Shown here piece by piece: positions 1 through 10,600 of a stretch of DNA of 59,428 nucleotides (its first letter is position 1; each line of letters starts with the position of its first letter). Source of the stretch: a gamma proteobacterium endosymbiont of Lamellibrachia anaximandri. Lineage in GTDB: Bacteria; Pseudomonadota; Gammaproteobacteria; Chromatiales; Chromatiaceae. The stretch is from assembly GCA_016756855.1 (NCBI GenBank), contig JAESPD010000019.1, positions 1-59,428 on the forward strand, in the 5' to 3' direction. The notes beneath the pieces were generated by a model. That model was given only the letters and a program-made list of their open reading frames with translations, was not told the DNA's origin and did not search any database. Position numbers and translations under genes: made by a program.

Positions 1-405
1 CAATTTACGAGCTTTGAAGAGCTCGTGGAGATGGCTGTCGCCTGGGATCTCGACATCCGTCAAGTCAGTAAAAACCACTCTGCCACCACCTTAGATGGCA
101 TCACCAGTATACCGGCGGATCAAACAAACCCGGAACAGATTCTTGCAGACAACCGAGGGCATTGGCGTGTGGAAAGCTGCCACTACATCATTGACTGGAA
201 TTATGATGAGGATCGTAGTCAGATCCGTACTGGATTCGGGCCTGAAAACATCACTCGGTTGCGGCGATTTGCTATCGGCCTGCTCAAAAGCAAGAAGAGC
301 AATGAGACCATTCCGGAAATGATGAAGAAACTGCTACTGAATACGCGGGCAGTCTTTGATTATCTGAAAATGACTCGCAACTCTAATACACTATCAATGG
401 GTTAG
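1..405 (+). CDS. IS4/ISAs1-type transposase, C-terminal fragment (5' end outside window)
   Basis: The reading frame is open from the first base and ends at a TAG at 403-405, so only the last ~134 residues are present. They carry the typical C-terminal signature of DDE transposases of the IS4/ISAs1 type: NRGHWRVES, then DEDRSQIRTGFGPENI and a hydrophobic helix (RLRRFAIGLL). In this family the Glu of the HW-x-x-E segment is the third catalytic acid of the DDE triad. The element would cut and paste its own DNA. No terminal inverted repeat is recognisable before argE, which begins only 65 bp downstream. Whether the element is intact cannot be judged from this window. Confidence 0.85.
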   Translation, partial: QFTSFEELVEMAVAWDLDIRQVSKNHSATTLDGITSIPADQTNPEQILADNRGHWRVESCHYIIDWNYDEDRSQIRTGFGPENITRLRRFAIGLLKSKKSNETIPEMMKKLLLNTRAVFDYLKMTRNSNTLSMG

Positions 406-470
406 GCGTTAGCGTAGATTTGCCGTGCACCACACTTGCGGAGACTGGTGCAACCATCCAGAATCATTGT

Positions 471-1616
471 ATGAAGATACCCAATCTAATGGGGATGACC
501 CGTACCCTGATCGCTGCGCCTTCGGTAAGCAGCGTCAATCCAACCTGGGATATGGGCAACCAGCCGGTGATAGAGGTATTGAGCAGCTGGCTCGAATCGC
601 TCGGCTTCAAGATCGAGATAGTGCCGATCCCTGGTCACAAGAACAAGTTCAATCTGGTGGCCAGCGCCGGTAGCGGCAGTGAAGGTCTGGTGCTGTCCGG
701 CCATACCGACACTGTGCCATTCGACGAGGAGAAGTGGCACAGCGATCCCCTGCAACTCATCGAAAGGGACAACCGTTTCTATGGCCTCGGCACCACCGAT
801 ATGAAGGGATTCTTTGCGGTCGTCATCGAGGCCACCCGCGAACTGCCGTTGCACAACCTGAAACAGCCGTTGACCCTGATCGCCACCGCCGATGAGGAGA
901 GCACCATGTGCGGCGCCCAGGCGCTGGTCGATCTGCATCGTCGGCTGGGACGTCATGCACTGATTGGCGAGCCGACCGGACTAAAGCCGATTCGTACCCA
1001 CAAAGGGATCTCCATGGAGTCGATTCGGCTGACCGGCCGCTCCGGTCACTCCAGCGATCCATCGCTGGGGGTCAATGCCCTTGAGGGAATGCACCGGGTC
1101 ATCGGAGAGGTGCTGCAGTGGCGCGACGATCTGCAGCAACGCTATCGTAATCCTGCGTTCGAAGTTGAGGTACCGACTATTAATCTCGGGCATATCCACG
1201 GCGGCGACAACCCAAATCGCATCTGCGGCCAGTGCGAACTTCAATTCGATCTGCGCCCGCTGCCGGGCATGGCACTGAGTGACCCGCGGGCCGAGATATC
1301 ATCTCGTCTTGAACGACTGCTTACGGGCAGCGGCCTGGCCTGGGAGATGGTTCCCGTCTTCGACGGCATCCCGGCGATGGAGACTCCAAAGGATGCCGCC
1401 ATCGTGCAGGCAGTCGAGTCCCTCACCGGATTTCCGGCGGGCGCTGTCGCCTTCGGCACCGAAGGACCCTATCTGAACGAGATGGGCATGGAGACAGTGA
1501 TCTGCGGTCCCGGCCATATCGATCAGGCCCATCAACCCGATGAATACCTCCCTCTTGAACATATCCAGCCTGCAATCAAACTGATACAGTCGCTGGTGAA
1601 GAGATTCTGTTTGTGA
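471..1616 (+). CDS. argE: acetylornithine deacetylase
   Basis: M20-family zinc aminoacylase that removes acetyl from N-acetylornithine to give ornithine in cytoplasmic arginine synthesis. Family motifs in order are LSGHTDTVPF (metal His, catalytic Asp), GTTDMKGF (bridging Asp), TADEEST (general-base and metal Glu), IGEPTGLKPI and a C-terminal GHIDQAHQPDEYLP with the last metal His. The ATG at 471 gives 381 residues, the usual ArgE length. An upstream in-frame TTG at 420 would add 17 residues that look unrelated to the family. argA follows 34 bp downstream on the same strand, so the two are likely one arginine operon. DapE is the main alternative, but the argA neighbour favours ArgE. Confidence 0.9.
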   Translation: MKIPNLMGMTRTLIAAPSVSSVNPTWDMGNQPVIEVLSSWLESLGFKIEIVPIPGHKNKFNLVASAGSGSEGLVLSGHTDTVPFDEEKWHSDPLQLIERDNRFYGLGTTDMKGFFAVVIEATRELPLHNLKQPLTLIATADEESTMCGAQALVDLHRRLGRHALIGEPTGLKPIRTHKGISMESIRLTGRSGHSSDPSLGVNALEGMHRVIGEVLQWRDDLQQRYRNPAFEVEVPTINLGHIHGGDNPNRICGQCELQFDLRPLPGMALSDPRAEISSRLERLLTGSGLAWEMVPVFDGIPAMETPKDAAIVQAVESLTGFPAGAVAFGTEGPYLNEMGMETVICGPGHIDQAHQPDEYLPLEHIQPAIKLIQSLVKRFCL

Positions 1617-1650
1617 TCTTCTGTTAGCCAGACCCGGAATAGGCAGAAAA

Positions 1651-2979
1651 ATGGTCTCCAAAAAGCAAACAACCGACCCTTTCGTGACCTGGTTTCGCGA
1701 CGCATCCCCCTATATCCACGCTCATCGTGGACGCACCTTCGTCGTCTGCTTCGGTGGAGAGGCAGTGGCGGACAGGCGCTTTCCAAACCTGATCCACGAT
1801 CTTGCCATTCTCCAGGGACTGGGAATCCGTCTGGTGCTGGTACATGGCGCACGCCCCCAGATCGAAGAGCGGCTGCAGGCACGCGGCGCCAAGATGCACT
1901 ACATCGATGGCCTGCGGGTAACCGACGATGCGGCGCTGGCCTGCGTCAAGGAGGCCGCCGGCGCGGTGCGGGTGGAGATCGAGGCCCTGCTCTCCATGGG
2001 ACTCTCCAACTCTCCCATGGCCGGAGCACAAATCCGGGCAGCCTCCGGCAACTTCGTCACTGCAAAACCTATCGGCGTCAGAAACGGTACCGACTACGGT
2101 CATACCGGAGAGGTTCGCCGCGTCGATTCCGCAGCCATCGAGCAGCGTCTGGAGACCGGTGCGATTGCCATCATCCCCCCGATCGGCTACTCCCCCACCG
2201 GAGAGGTTTTCAACCTGAGCGCCGCCGATGTCGCCGCATCCGTGGCCATCGCCTTGGGGGCGGACAAGCTCATCAGTCTGGTGGAGGGCAAAGGGTTGAC
2301 CGACTCACGGGGACGCCTCATCACCAATGTGGTGCCACGGGATGTGGACACCATCCTGTCACGGCGCAAACGGCTGCCGGAGGATATCTGTCAGCATCTA
2401 CGGGCGGCGGTCACCGCCTGTCGCAGCGGCGTCAATCGCATCCATCTGCTCGACCGGAGGGGTGACGGCGCGCTGTTGCAGGAGCTCTTTACCCGCGACG
2501 GCTCAGGCACCCTGATCACCGCGGAACCCTATGAGGAGACCCGCACCGCCACCATCGACGATATCGGCGGCCTGCTGGAACTGCTTGAACCGCTGGAAGC
2601 GGAGGGGGCTCTGGTACGGCGTTCACGGGAACTGCTGGAGACCGAGATCGAACGCTTCACCCTGATGGAGCGTGACGGCATGGCCGTCGCCTGCGCCGCC
2701 CTCTACCCCTATGCCAAGGAAGGGATGGCAGAGCTTGCCTGTGTCGTGGTGCACCCCGACTACCGGGACGGCGGGCGCGGGGACAGGCTGCTGGAACAGA
2801 TGGAGACCACTGCCCGCAGCCAAGGCATCCGGCAGCTGTTTCTGCTCACCACCCATACCGCCCACTGGTTTCGGGAACGGGGTTTCGTCACCGCCGAGCT
2901 GAAATTCCTGCCGATAAAACGTCGGCAGCTGTATAACTATCGGCGCAATTCTAAGGTGCTGATCAAGCAACTCTCCTGA
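1651..2979 (+). CDS. argA: amino-acid N-acetyltransferase (N-acetylglutamate synthase)
   Basis: Bifunctional-looking ArgA of 442 residues. Residues ~20-290 form an amino-acid-kinase-like domain (VLVHGARPQI, later ALGADKLISLVEGKGL) that normally binds arginine for feedback inhibition. Residues ~297-440 form a GNAT acetyltransferase domain (CVVVHPDYRDGGRGDRLL is the acetyl-CoA binding loop). It makes N-acetylglutamate from glutamate and acetyl-CoA, the first step of arginine synthesis. The pairing with argE just upstream fits a linear (deacetylase) pathway. The length matches the classical E. coli-type enzyme, and no defects are visible. Confidence 0.95.
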   Translation: MVSKKQTTDPFVTWFRDASPYIHAHRGRTFVVCFGGEAVADRRFPNLIHDLAILQGLGIRLVLVHGARPQIEERLQARGAKMHYIDGLRVTDDAALACVKEAAGAVRVEIEALLSMGLSNSPMAGAQIRAASGNFVTAKPIGVRNGTDYGHTGEVRRVDSAAIEQRLETGAIAIIPPIGYSPTGEVFNLSAADVAASVAIALGADKLISLVEGKGLTDSRGRLITNVVPRDVDTILSRRKRLPEDICQHLRAAVTACRSGVNRIHLLDRRGDGALLQELFTRDGSGTLITAEPYEETRTATIDDIGGLLELLEPLEAEGALVRRSRELLETEIERFTLMERDGMAVACAALYPYAKEGMAELACVVVHPDYRDGGRGDRLLEQMETTARSQGIRQLFLLTTHTAHWFRERGFVTAELKFLPIKRRQLYNYRRNSKVLIKQLS

Positions 2980-3020
2980 AGCTGATTCAGGCAATAGGAT
3001 GTCCGATATCAGGATGAGGA

Positions 3021-5033
3021 ATGGGTGCAGCTAGGGGGTTGATCTGGTTCGACAGGATTATCGCCATTGTGGCGGTGCCGATCTGTCTCTACTACCTCTC
3101 CTCGTTCACTCCCGATGAACGCCCGACCCTGGAACAGATGCTGCCGTCCCAGGACCAAGGCAGACTGGAAGAGATCCGGACAACCTTCGGCATCGAACCG
3201 AACCGGGTGATCATCGCTATCAAGCCGCAGGCGGAACCCAACAGCATCGAGAGATTGAAGCAACAGATAAGTGCCATCGACAATGTTGCCGATGTCATGC
3301 AAATCTCTATCGGCGGGCAGAATACCCGCCTGCTGATCATCGGCATCACCGCCGGCAACTCATCCATGCAGGCAGCGCGTCGACTCGAAAAGGCAATAGC
3401 GGCATTGACTGCAGCGTTTACAGATACCGTCGCCGCTACCATCGGCACACCTCAGATTCGGGTCGCATCCTGGCAGAGTGCCTACGAGGATATGAGAAAC
3501 ATCCTCCCTTGGCTCCTGATCTCGGTGACACTGATCCCCTACCTCTTCTTCAGAAGCCTGAGCGCTTTGCTCTTTCCGCTCTTTGTCGCCAGCATCTCCT
3601 GCACCCTCATCCTGCTTCTGGTGCAACACTTTGAGCGCAACACGGGACTGATAGCGGTGGTACTCATCCCCATTGTCTGGTCCATTGCAACCCTCGATGC
3701 CATCCATCTGATCGATCGCACTGCCCGTCTTGCAGGCAAGCGCAATACTCTGTTCCCAGGCGTTGAAATTCGTGCCTTGGCCCATCCCTGTCTGCTGACC
3801 ACCCTCACCACCGCCGGCGCACTGCTCATATTGGCGCTGCAGGAGGATTCTCCCCTACTGCACGACCTGGGGATCTGGGCAGGCGTCGGCGCGCTACTGG
3901 CCTATCTGCTGACTTTTGTTACCGGCACACTTTTTCTCTCTAGCGGGACCAGGCATCGACCCGTCCCAGGCTGGCCAAGGTATCTTGCGCTGCAGGCAGT
4001 CCGCTATTCACAACAGCATGCGAAGGAGATCCTGACAGCATGGGTCGCGCTACTCTGCATCGCCCTTTCAGGGCTGCCTTCACTGCAACTGACAGTACGC
4101 TTTCCAAGCCTTTTTCACCCGTCCCATACACTTGAAGTGGAGATCGACAAACTTGCCGCGATGAGTGGAACTGACCTGCGGCCCGTGGATGTTTTCATCG
4201 AGGCCACAGACGACGTCGGCGCTGACAGGATGGCGCTCCTGAATGCAGCCAGGGCAATAAGGAACTACGCAAAAACATGGCCCGAAACGAAAATGGTTCT
4301 GCCGTTTGCGGCAGGGCTGGAAACAACTACAGCGTCGAAACCCGGCACAGCAGAGGCAGCGCTCTCAGACTGGTTCAAGCCAGACAGCGCCACCGCCCGG
4401 GTGCAGCTCCATTTTGCCCCCCACTCTTTTCAACGCCACAGCGAACTCATCGATTGGCTGAGACATTTCGACCGCACGGTATTGTCTCACCACCGGCTCT
4501 GGTTCGGTGGCACGGGTTACGACTACCATCGCATGGAACAGCTGGGCGCCAAAGCTGGCATGATGGGGCTGATCGGATCACTGGCGATCATCATGGCAAC
4601 CCTTCTATGGACCTTCCGTGGCAACACAGACAATATTGTCCCGGCATTTATCGCTCTGCTGCTGCCGGCCCTGCTGATCGGCGGAATAATGAGCCATGCA
4701 GGCATCCCCTGGAGCCTGGGCATGATGCTGCTGCCGGTTATCTATATCGGCCTGGCGGTGGACTACACCCTGCATCTGCTATGGCCACTGCGGCATAGCA
4801 AACGCTCTCTCCCGAGACGGCTGCAAAGCGGCGCTTTGCGGGCCGGTCCTGCGCTACTGGCGACCACCGCAGTTATTGCCACCTGCACGGCGGCACTCTC
4901 CCTCTCGACCATTCAGGTCAACAGGGAACTCGGCGGCCTGCTGGCTACGGGTCTCATACTTGCACTGTTGAGCAGTCTCACCCTTACCCCGGCAATTATC
5001 AGGCTTTGGAGACACAGATCAGTTCGATACTGA
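3021..5033 (+). CDS. MMPL/RND-family membrane exporter
   Basis: A 670-residue inner-membrane protein with the duplicated layout of MMPL/RND transporters. One membrane segment lies near the N-terminus (IIAIVAVPICLYYL), followed by a ~120-residue extracytoplasmic domain, a block of five helices (~155-305), a second large soluble domain (~320-500) and a final block of helices (~510-660). The second half has YIGLAVDYTLHLLWPL, resembling the family motif with an intramembrane Asp. A GAGGA-like Shine-Dalgarno precedes the ATG at 3021. It lies 41 bp after argA and overlaps the convergent lipoprotein gene by 35 bp. The substrate is unknown; hopanoid or lipid exporters and drug efflux pumps share this fold. 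Confidence 0.8.
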   Translation: MGAARGLIWFDRIIAIVAVPICLYYLSSFTPDERPTLEQMLPSQDQGRLEEIRTTFGIEPNRVIIAIKPQAEPNSIERLKQQISAIDNVADVMQISIGGQNTRLLIIGITAGNSSMQAARRLEKAIAALTAAFTDTVAATIGTPQIRVASWQSAYEDMRNILPWLLISVTLIPYLFFRSLSALLFPLFVASISCTLILLLVQHFERNTGLIAVVLIPIVWSIATLDAIHLIDRTARLAGKRNTLFPGVEIRALAHPCLLTTLTTAGALLILALQEDSPLLHDLGIWAGVGALLAYLLTFVTGTLFLSSGTRHRPVPGWPRYLALQAVRYSQQHAKEILTAWVALLCIALSGLPSLQLTVRFPSLFHPSHTLEVEIDKLAAMSGTDLRPVDVFIEATDDVGADRMALLNAARAIRNYAKTWPETKMVLPFAAGLETTTASKPGTAEAALSDWFKPDSATARVQLHFAPHSFQRHSELIDWLRHFDRTVLSHHRLWFGGTGYDYHRMEQLGAKAGMMGLIGSLAIIMATLLWTFRGNTDNIVPAFIALLLPALLIGGIMSHAGIPWSLGMMLLPVIYIGLAVDYTLHLLWPLRHSKRSLPRRLQSGALRAGPALLATTAVIATCTAALSLSTIQVNRELGGLLATGLILALLSSLTLTPAIIRLWRHRSVRY

Positions 5034-5760
5034 TCCGCAGGATCTCCGCCCCTGCCCCGTTCGGCTTGATTGTCAGCACCACTGTCGGGGCGCCTCCACC
5101 GGCCAGAAAAGCATCGACGATGGCGCTGTAGAGGTCTGCATGGGCAGTCACGACGCCATCCACTTCATAGACGAGGGTGCTTTCCATATCCTGCGGCACC
5201 ACGATGCCTTCATCGGCAAAGAGGTTACCCGCTGATGCGCCGGTGACAACCAGCCTGAAACGCAGATGATAGGTAAAGCCCCCAAGGGTCGCTTTGATCT
5301 CTTTGCGGTAGGTGCCTGCAACGGGAAAACCCTCTCCGTTGCCAAAGCTGCCATTGTTAAAACCGGCAGCACAGATACCGGCATTACCGAACTGGTAGTA
5401 CTCCGCTAGCGTCAGAGCCGCCATGCCCACATCGCCTGGCGCAACCATATTGACATTGTCCGCCGGATTCCAAAACGCATCCAGACCACACTTCTTTGAA
5501 TAAATATCGGGATCCCCGCCATCGAAGGGGACATCGAGATAGACGAGCGCGCCATTCAGCAATACATTTTTCAGCTCATCGAGGGCTGCCTGGTCGGCCA
5601 GGATGTCCTGCGTGGGACAGGGCGCCACATCGGGCTTGTCCGCAGTCGTCAACGGAATCGTGGTGCTGACCGTGCCATCGTCTGAGTCGGTGAACGGGCA
5701 ACCGCCGACCAACAAAAAAGCCAGTCCAACAAGTAAAAAACGCAGTTTGTTCCAATGCAT
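4999..5760 (-). CDS. putative lipoprotein of unknown function
   Basis: Encodes 253 residues starting with a lipoprotein signal: basic start, hydrophobic LRFLLVGLAFLLVG, then lipobox LVGGC with Cys at about residue 21. The mature part is rich in Gly, Ala and Asp and has five further Cys residues, which could form disulfides. I recognise no domain. Its 3' end overlaps the MMPL exporter gene by 35 bp on the opposite strand, so the two transcripts converge. An outer-membrane or periplasmic location is inferred from the lipobox only. Confidence 0.6.
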   Translation of the reverse strand: MHWNKLRFLLVGLAFLLVGGCPFTDSDDGTVSTTIPLTTADKPDVAPCPTQDILADQAALDELKNVLLNGALVYLDVPFDGGDPDIYSKKCGLDAFWNPADNVNMVAPGDVGMAALTLAEYYQFGNAGICAAGFNNGSFGNGEGFPVAGTYRKEIKATLGGFTYHLRFRLVVTGASAGNLFADEGIVVPQDMESTLVYEVDGVVTAHADLYSAIVDAFLAGGGAPTVVLTIKPNGAGAEILRISIELICVSKA

Positions 5761-5907
5761 GATTCATCCCCAAAAGGTCAGTTGCTACTACTATCAATGC
5801 CTCCCTTGGCGGATCCAACTCCAGGATTCAGTTTTACCGGCTTAGAAGCCTCTATTCGTCACGGGTATACTGGCAGTATATGCCAGAATCGAAAGAGGGT
5901 TTGAACA

Positions 5908-6951
5908 CTGCTTTCTCCACGCCTACGCCTTCCCGCTACCCTGCTGGCGGCACTGCTGCTCTCCAGTTGCACCAGCATTGGCTACTATGCGCAATCGATC
6001 CAGGGACACCTGGACCTGATGCAGCGCACGGAACCAATCACAGACCTGTTGGACAATCCACAGACGGATCCACAGTTGAAACAGCAGCTTCAGTTGGTTG
6101 AAACCCTGAGGGACTTTGCAAGCCAAGCGCTGAAACTGCCGGAAAACGAGAGCTATCGCAGTTATACCGATCTACAGCGTAAGGCTGTGGTGTGGAGTGT
6201 CATAGCCGCCCCTGAATTCTCGATCCATCCTAAGCAGTGGTGTTATCCGGTGGTGGGTTGCGCCAGTTACCGGGGTTATTTCAGCAAAGCCGAGGCGACA
6301 GCCTACGCCAACCAATTAAAGGACGAGGGGCTGGATGTCACCATCGCCGATGTACCCGCCTACTCAACCCTCGGCTGGTTCGACGATCCACTGCCCAGCA
6401 CAGTGATCCATTGGCCGGAAACCAGCCTCGCACAACTCATATTCCACGAATTGGCCCATCAGCAACTCTATCTGCAGGGCGACAGCGCCTTCAACGAAGC
6501 CTTTGCCACGGCGGTGGCCCAGTTGGGTGTGGATCAGTGGCTGCGCACGAAGCAGAAAGCCACCTCGGCCTGGCAACAACAGCAGTTTCGGCATGAGGAA
6601 TTCACCGCCCTCCTGCTGAAGAGCCGAAAGGCACTGGAAACGCTCTATGAAAAGGAGATGACGGAATCTGAAATGCGCGATCGCAAGGCCGGTCTGTTCT
6701 CTCAATTACGCCAGGACTATCAGCAACTGAAACTGCAATGGAATGGCCTCGGGCGTTACGACCGCTGGTTTGACAAGCCCATCAACAACGCCTCTCTGGC
6801 ACAAATTGCCACCTATTATCGACTGGTGCCCGGCTTTCTCGACCTCTTTGAACAGCAAAACCGGGACTGGAACGCCTTCTATCAAGCCTGTACCAAGCTC
6901 TCCACACAGTCTGAAACGGAACGTATGGCAGCCCTAACCGACAAACTGTAG
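5908..6951 (+). CDS. putative zinc aminopeptidase lipoprotein (PF10023-like), apparent CTG start
   Basis: Member of the uncharacterised predicted-aminopeptidase family. Near residue 180 lies the metallopeptidase motif IFHELAHQQLY (HExxH), followed by FNEAFATAVAQLG, which supplies the downstream Glu ligand. The first ATG in frame is at 6019, but the frame is open upstream to a TGA at 5902. That extra stretch encodes a lipoprotein signal (LRLPATLLAALLLSSC with lipobox LSSC). No ATG, GTG or TTG lies in frame there. A strong GAGGG at 5895-5899 sits 8 bp before CTG at 5908, so I place the start at that CTG. A mutated ATG or a sequencing error is possible. The stop TAG is contributed by a REP element. 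Confidence 0.75.
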   Translation: MLSPRLRLPATLLAALLLSSCTSIGYYAQSIQGHLDLMQRTEPITDLLDNPQTDPQLKQQLQLVETLRDFASQALKLPENESYRSYTDLQRKAVVWSVIAAPEFSIHPKQWCYPVVGCASYRGYFSKAEATAYANQLKDEGLDVTIADVPAYSTLGWFDDPLPSTVIHWPETSLAQLIFHELAHQQLYLQGDSAFNEAFATAVAQLGVDQWLRTKQKATSAWQQQQFRHEEFTALLLKSRKALETLYEKEMTESEMRDRKAGLFSQLRQDYQQLKLQWNGLGRYDRWFDKPINNASLAQIATYYRLVPGFLDLFEQQNRDWNAFYQACTKLSTQSETERMAALTDKL

Positions 6952-7036
6952 GCCGGCTCAAGCGTAGCGGAGCCGGCAAATATCGATAGTTGTATCGAAT
7001 CGTTTTGCCTGATCCGCTACGCTTGATCATGCCTAC
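6948..7036. repeat. REP pair (REPIN), copy A
   Basis: Two REP units in inverted orientation. Unit 1 (6948-6977) starts with GTAG and forms the palindrome GCCGGCTCAAGCGTAGCGG with its complement GAGCCGGC. Unit 2 (7007-7036) is the inverse form and ends GCCTAC. Conserved core: TCAAGCGTAGCGGA. The GTAG head plus palindrome is the hallmark of REPs mobilised by RAYT transposases. Confidence 0.85.
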
Positions 7037-7138
7037 AAGCCCAGCAGGCTACCGTCAAAGCGTCACACAGTTTTACAGATATTCCTCGCCGCAACGCTTA
7101 ATATCTCCGCATCAATAACTGTATTAGCTGATACTAAA

Positions 7139-7522
7139 ATGACACAAAGAAGGATCAAAAGCAGCCGCTGGCTGAAGTCATTCCTGACTACCCAGATTGG
7201 CGTCCCTCCTGAGCAACTCCCCCTTGTTCAAGGTGGCGTGGAGTATTGGGTCACGCTCAACAATTGGGGTGAAAAGAAGTTATCCCCCCCAGTATGGCGA
7301 TTTGTTCAGACTGCCTGGGATCAAAAACGTCTGCAAGCCAAGAAGAAAGCGGCCAAGTGCCTGCTGAACGCTTCAAGACAGACTTTGATTCAAGCTGCTG
7401 AAGCCAAACCTGACGCCCATCACACCAACCTGGAAGGGTTGATTCTGAAAAACGGCCTCGCCGCACTTGATGAGAAGGAAGGCAAGCGAATTCTTGCCGG
7501 GATCTCCAGCAACCTGAGTTGA
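7139..7522 (+). CDS. hypothetical protein
   Basis: A 127-residue, Lys/Arg-rich, predicted soluble protein that I do not recognise. The middle (QTAWDQKRLQAKKKAAKCLLNA) is predicted helical and strongly basic. No signal peptide or membrane segment is seen. The ATG at 7139 is the first in frame. It is convergent with the type I R-M operon, 91 bp from the end of hsdR. It could be part of that accessory locus or a remnant of older DNA. Confidence 0.5.
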   Translation: MTQRRIKSSRWLKSFLTTQIGVPPEQLPLVQGGVEYWVTLNNWGEKKLSPPVWRFVQTAWDQKRLQAKKKAAKCLLNASRQTLIQAAEAKPDAHHTNLEGLILKNGLAALDEKEGKRILAGISSNLS

Positions 7523-7613
7523 AAAAAGGGGTAAAAAAAGGGGGACGCACCACGTTTTCCCCACGTTTCTCGCTCTTACCTCTTTTGAGCTGACTAGCAG
7601 AAATCACTTGGTC

Positions 7614-10600
7614 CTAAAGTCCTGCCTGGTGCTTTTTAAAGTTCTCCGCCTGTTCGAATATCTCCTTGTACACCTCGTCACGGTCGACGGGGGGATAGCC
7701 GTGCTCGGCAAGCAAGATGATCAGGTCAACCTTCAATTCGGCCTTGATATCATCCCGCCGATTCCAGTCTGTATACCGGGCCTTATCCTCAACGACGGTT
7801 TTAACCGCTTTGGACAGGACAATAAGTTTGTTCTCCGGGTACTCAAAATCGTATTTGATAGCCAACCCCCTGAGAATGTCGTAGAAGGCTTTTTCCTCAA
7901 AGTCGATGCCCAGATCGGCGAATGATTCCTTCTCTCTCTTCAGGGCATGCAGCAGGTCGATGATCTCATCTGTAAAGTCTTCAAGTACATTACTGACCAG
8001 CACATCATCCTCTTTGCGTTCGTTGTAGCTATCGACAAGCGCCTTGAGCTTCTTCGAGAAATCCACGCCCTTGGTTTTGTTGATCTTCCTGAAGTCGTCT
8101 ATCGCCTTGGCGAGCAACTGCTGAAGTAGCTTTATCCTTGTGTTTGGCAGTTTGATCTTTTCGATCTTGGCCAGATAGTCGTCATCGAAGATATCGGTTG
8201 TGCCGGCGGAGTCTTCGCCCATCTTGAAGATCTCTTCCACTCCATCCGCTTTAAGGGCTTCGGTAATCATCTCCCTGACTTTTGCATTCATCTGCGCGGT
8301 ATCCGGCGCATTTCCCTTGGTGAGTTTGAAGACGATGGAGCGAACGGCAAGGTAGAAATGAATCTGGTCGCGCTCGGCCTGCTTCAGCGCTTCAGAACCG
8401 CTACAGATGTCATAGGCGGCCTTCAGGCGTTTCACCAGATGCATGAACCGCTTTTCGATCCTGTCGGTGATCTGCGCATACTCAGCCGCCATATTGAGAC
8501 ATTTGAGCTGCTCCAGCGGACTGCCCTGGTGGTAGGGCGTTGCATCAAACTTGTGGAACAGCTTGTTCAGCAGGTCAAGATGATCGCGCACCACAATGAT
8601 CGACTGTTCGACCTCCTCGATACTCTGTTTGTCGGCCTTGTTGTAGTGCGCCAGGGCAAGATTCATCTGTTTCTTGATGCCGATGTAATCGACCACCAGC
8701 CCTTTCTCTTTGCCCTCGATCTTGCGGTTCACCCGCGAGATGGTCTGGATCAGGTTGTGGCGCTGTATGGGCTTGTCGATATAGAGGGTATCGAGGAACG
8801 GCACATCAAAGCCGGTGAGCCACATATCCACCACGATGGCGATCTTGAAATTCGACCTGGCATTCTTGAACTGCCGGTCCAGCTCTTTGCGGTACTCTTG
8901 AGTACCCAGTCGGTCGTAGAGTTCCTTTGGGTCATCCTTGCCCCGGGTCATGATCATCTTCACCCGTTCGATGGGCTTGATGCTCTTCCTCTCCTGCGCG
9001 GTCAGGGCGGCTCCCGTTTCGCAAGCCAGTACCTCATTCCACTCAGGCCGCAGGGCGATAAGCCCCTGCCAGAAGGCATAGGCAATCTCCCGCTTGCTGC
9101 ATACGAACATCACCTTGCCCTTGAGGGTCGATCCCTCCTCCACCCGCTTCTCGTAGTGTTGCACGAAATCCGCAGCCAGCGCCTTGATGCGATCCGGGTC
9201 ACCAAGGATGGAGTTCATCTGGACACTGGCCTTTTTGCTCTCTTCGATCTGGTAGTCGCTGGCCCCATCTTCAGCGCACTGGGCGTAGTAGGCTTCGATC
9301 TCTTCCAGCCTGGCATTATCCAGTACTACTTTGGCGGCACGGCCCTCGTAGACAATACGCACGGTGATGCCATCCTTCACCGATTCAGTCATGGTGTAGG
9401 CATCCACCACATCGCCGAACACATCCAGCGTGGCATCGATGGGGGTGCCGGTAAAACCGACATAGGTGGCGTTAGGCAGGGAGTCGTGCAGGTACTTGGC
9501 GAAACCGTAGGTACGCTGCACGCCCTTTTCGGTTACGCGCACCTTTTGGTCGAGGTTGATCTGACTGCGGTGGGCCTCGTCGGAGATGCAGATCACGTTG
9601 TCACGTTCGGTAAGCAGTTCGGTGTCTTCGGTGAACTTATGGATGGTAGTAAGGAACACGCCACCGCTGTTTCGCCCCTTGAGCAGCTCACGCAGTTGGG
9701 AACGGCTCTCCACGCTGACCACCGTCTGATCGCCGATGTATCCCTTGGCATTGGTGAACTGGCCCGATAGCTGATCGTCCAGATCGGTGCGGTCGGTAAT
9801 CAGCACGATGGTCGGGCTTTCAAAATCGACGCTCTTCATCAGCAACCGCGTCAGGAACAGCATGGTGAAGCTCTTGCCGCAACCGGTGGCCCCAAAGTAG
9901 GTGCCGCCCTTGCCGTCGCCCTCCGGTTTACGGTGCGCCTTGATGTTCTGGTAGAGCTTTGTCGCCGCGTAGAACTGCGGGTAACGACAGACAATCTTAT
10001 CTTCTTTCTTGGAGACATCCGGAAAATAGACAAAGTGGCGAATCACCTGCCGTAACCTGTCCTTGTCGAACAGCCCCTGAATCATGGTATGCAGGGCGTT
10101 GATGCCGTCCTGTTCGATGGTCTCGTTGCCGCTCACCTTGCGCCAGGTGTAGAAATAGTCGTAGGGCGCAAACAGCGAGCCCATGCGTGAATTGACCCCA
10201 TCGCTGATCACGCACAGGGCGTTGTATTTCATCAGCTCCGGAATATCACGGGCATAGCGGGTGGTGAGTTGCACCCAGGCGTCATGGATGGTCGCCTCTT
10301 CCCGAATCGCGCTCTTGAACTCGAACACCACCAGCGGCAGACCGTTGATGTAGAGAATGCCATCCGGGATGCGCCTCTCGCTGCCCTCGATCTCCAGTTG
10401 ATTGACGATCCTGTAGATATTCCTGTCGGCTGCATAACCGGCCGATGCTTCCGCAACAATGGACTCAACCTCGCCATCACGGGGAAGCCGCTGCTCGGGT
10501 AATCCTGAATAGTCGATCAGTTGGATATAGAGGTCTTTCTGGCTACGATGATATTTTTCATTGGCTGAAGGCTCCCGCTTGAGCAGAAAACCGTCGGCCA

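Noticed and set aside
471-1616. dapE instead of argE
   Set aside because: Both are M20 enzymes, but argA directly downstream and the overall motif spacing favour ArgE.
5880-6101. ATG-started frame over the N-terminus of the aminopeptidase
   Set aside because: The product lacks a signal or domain; the overlapping frame gives a clean lipoprotein signal joined to the enzyme.
8358-9770. 470-codon open frame on the plus strand antisense to hsdR
   Set aside because: It is the complement-frame shadow of a highly conserved, motif-bearing hsdR; the translated product has no recognisable motifs and no ribosome site.
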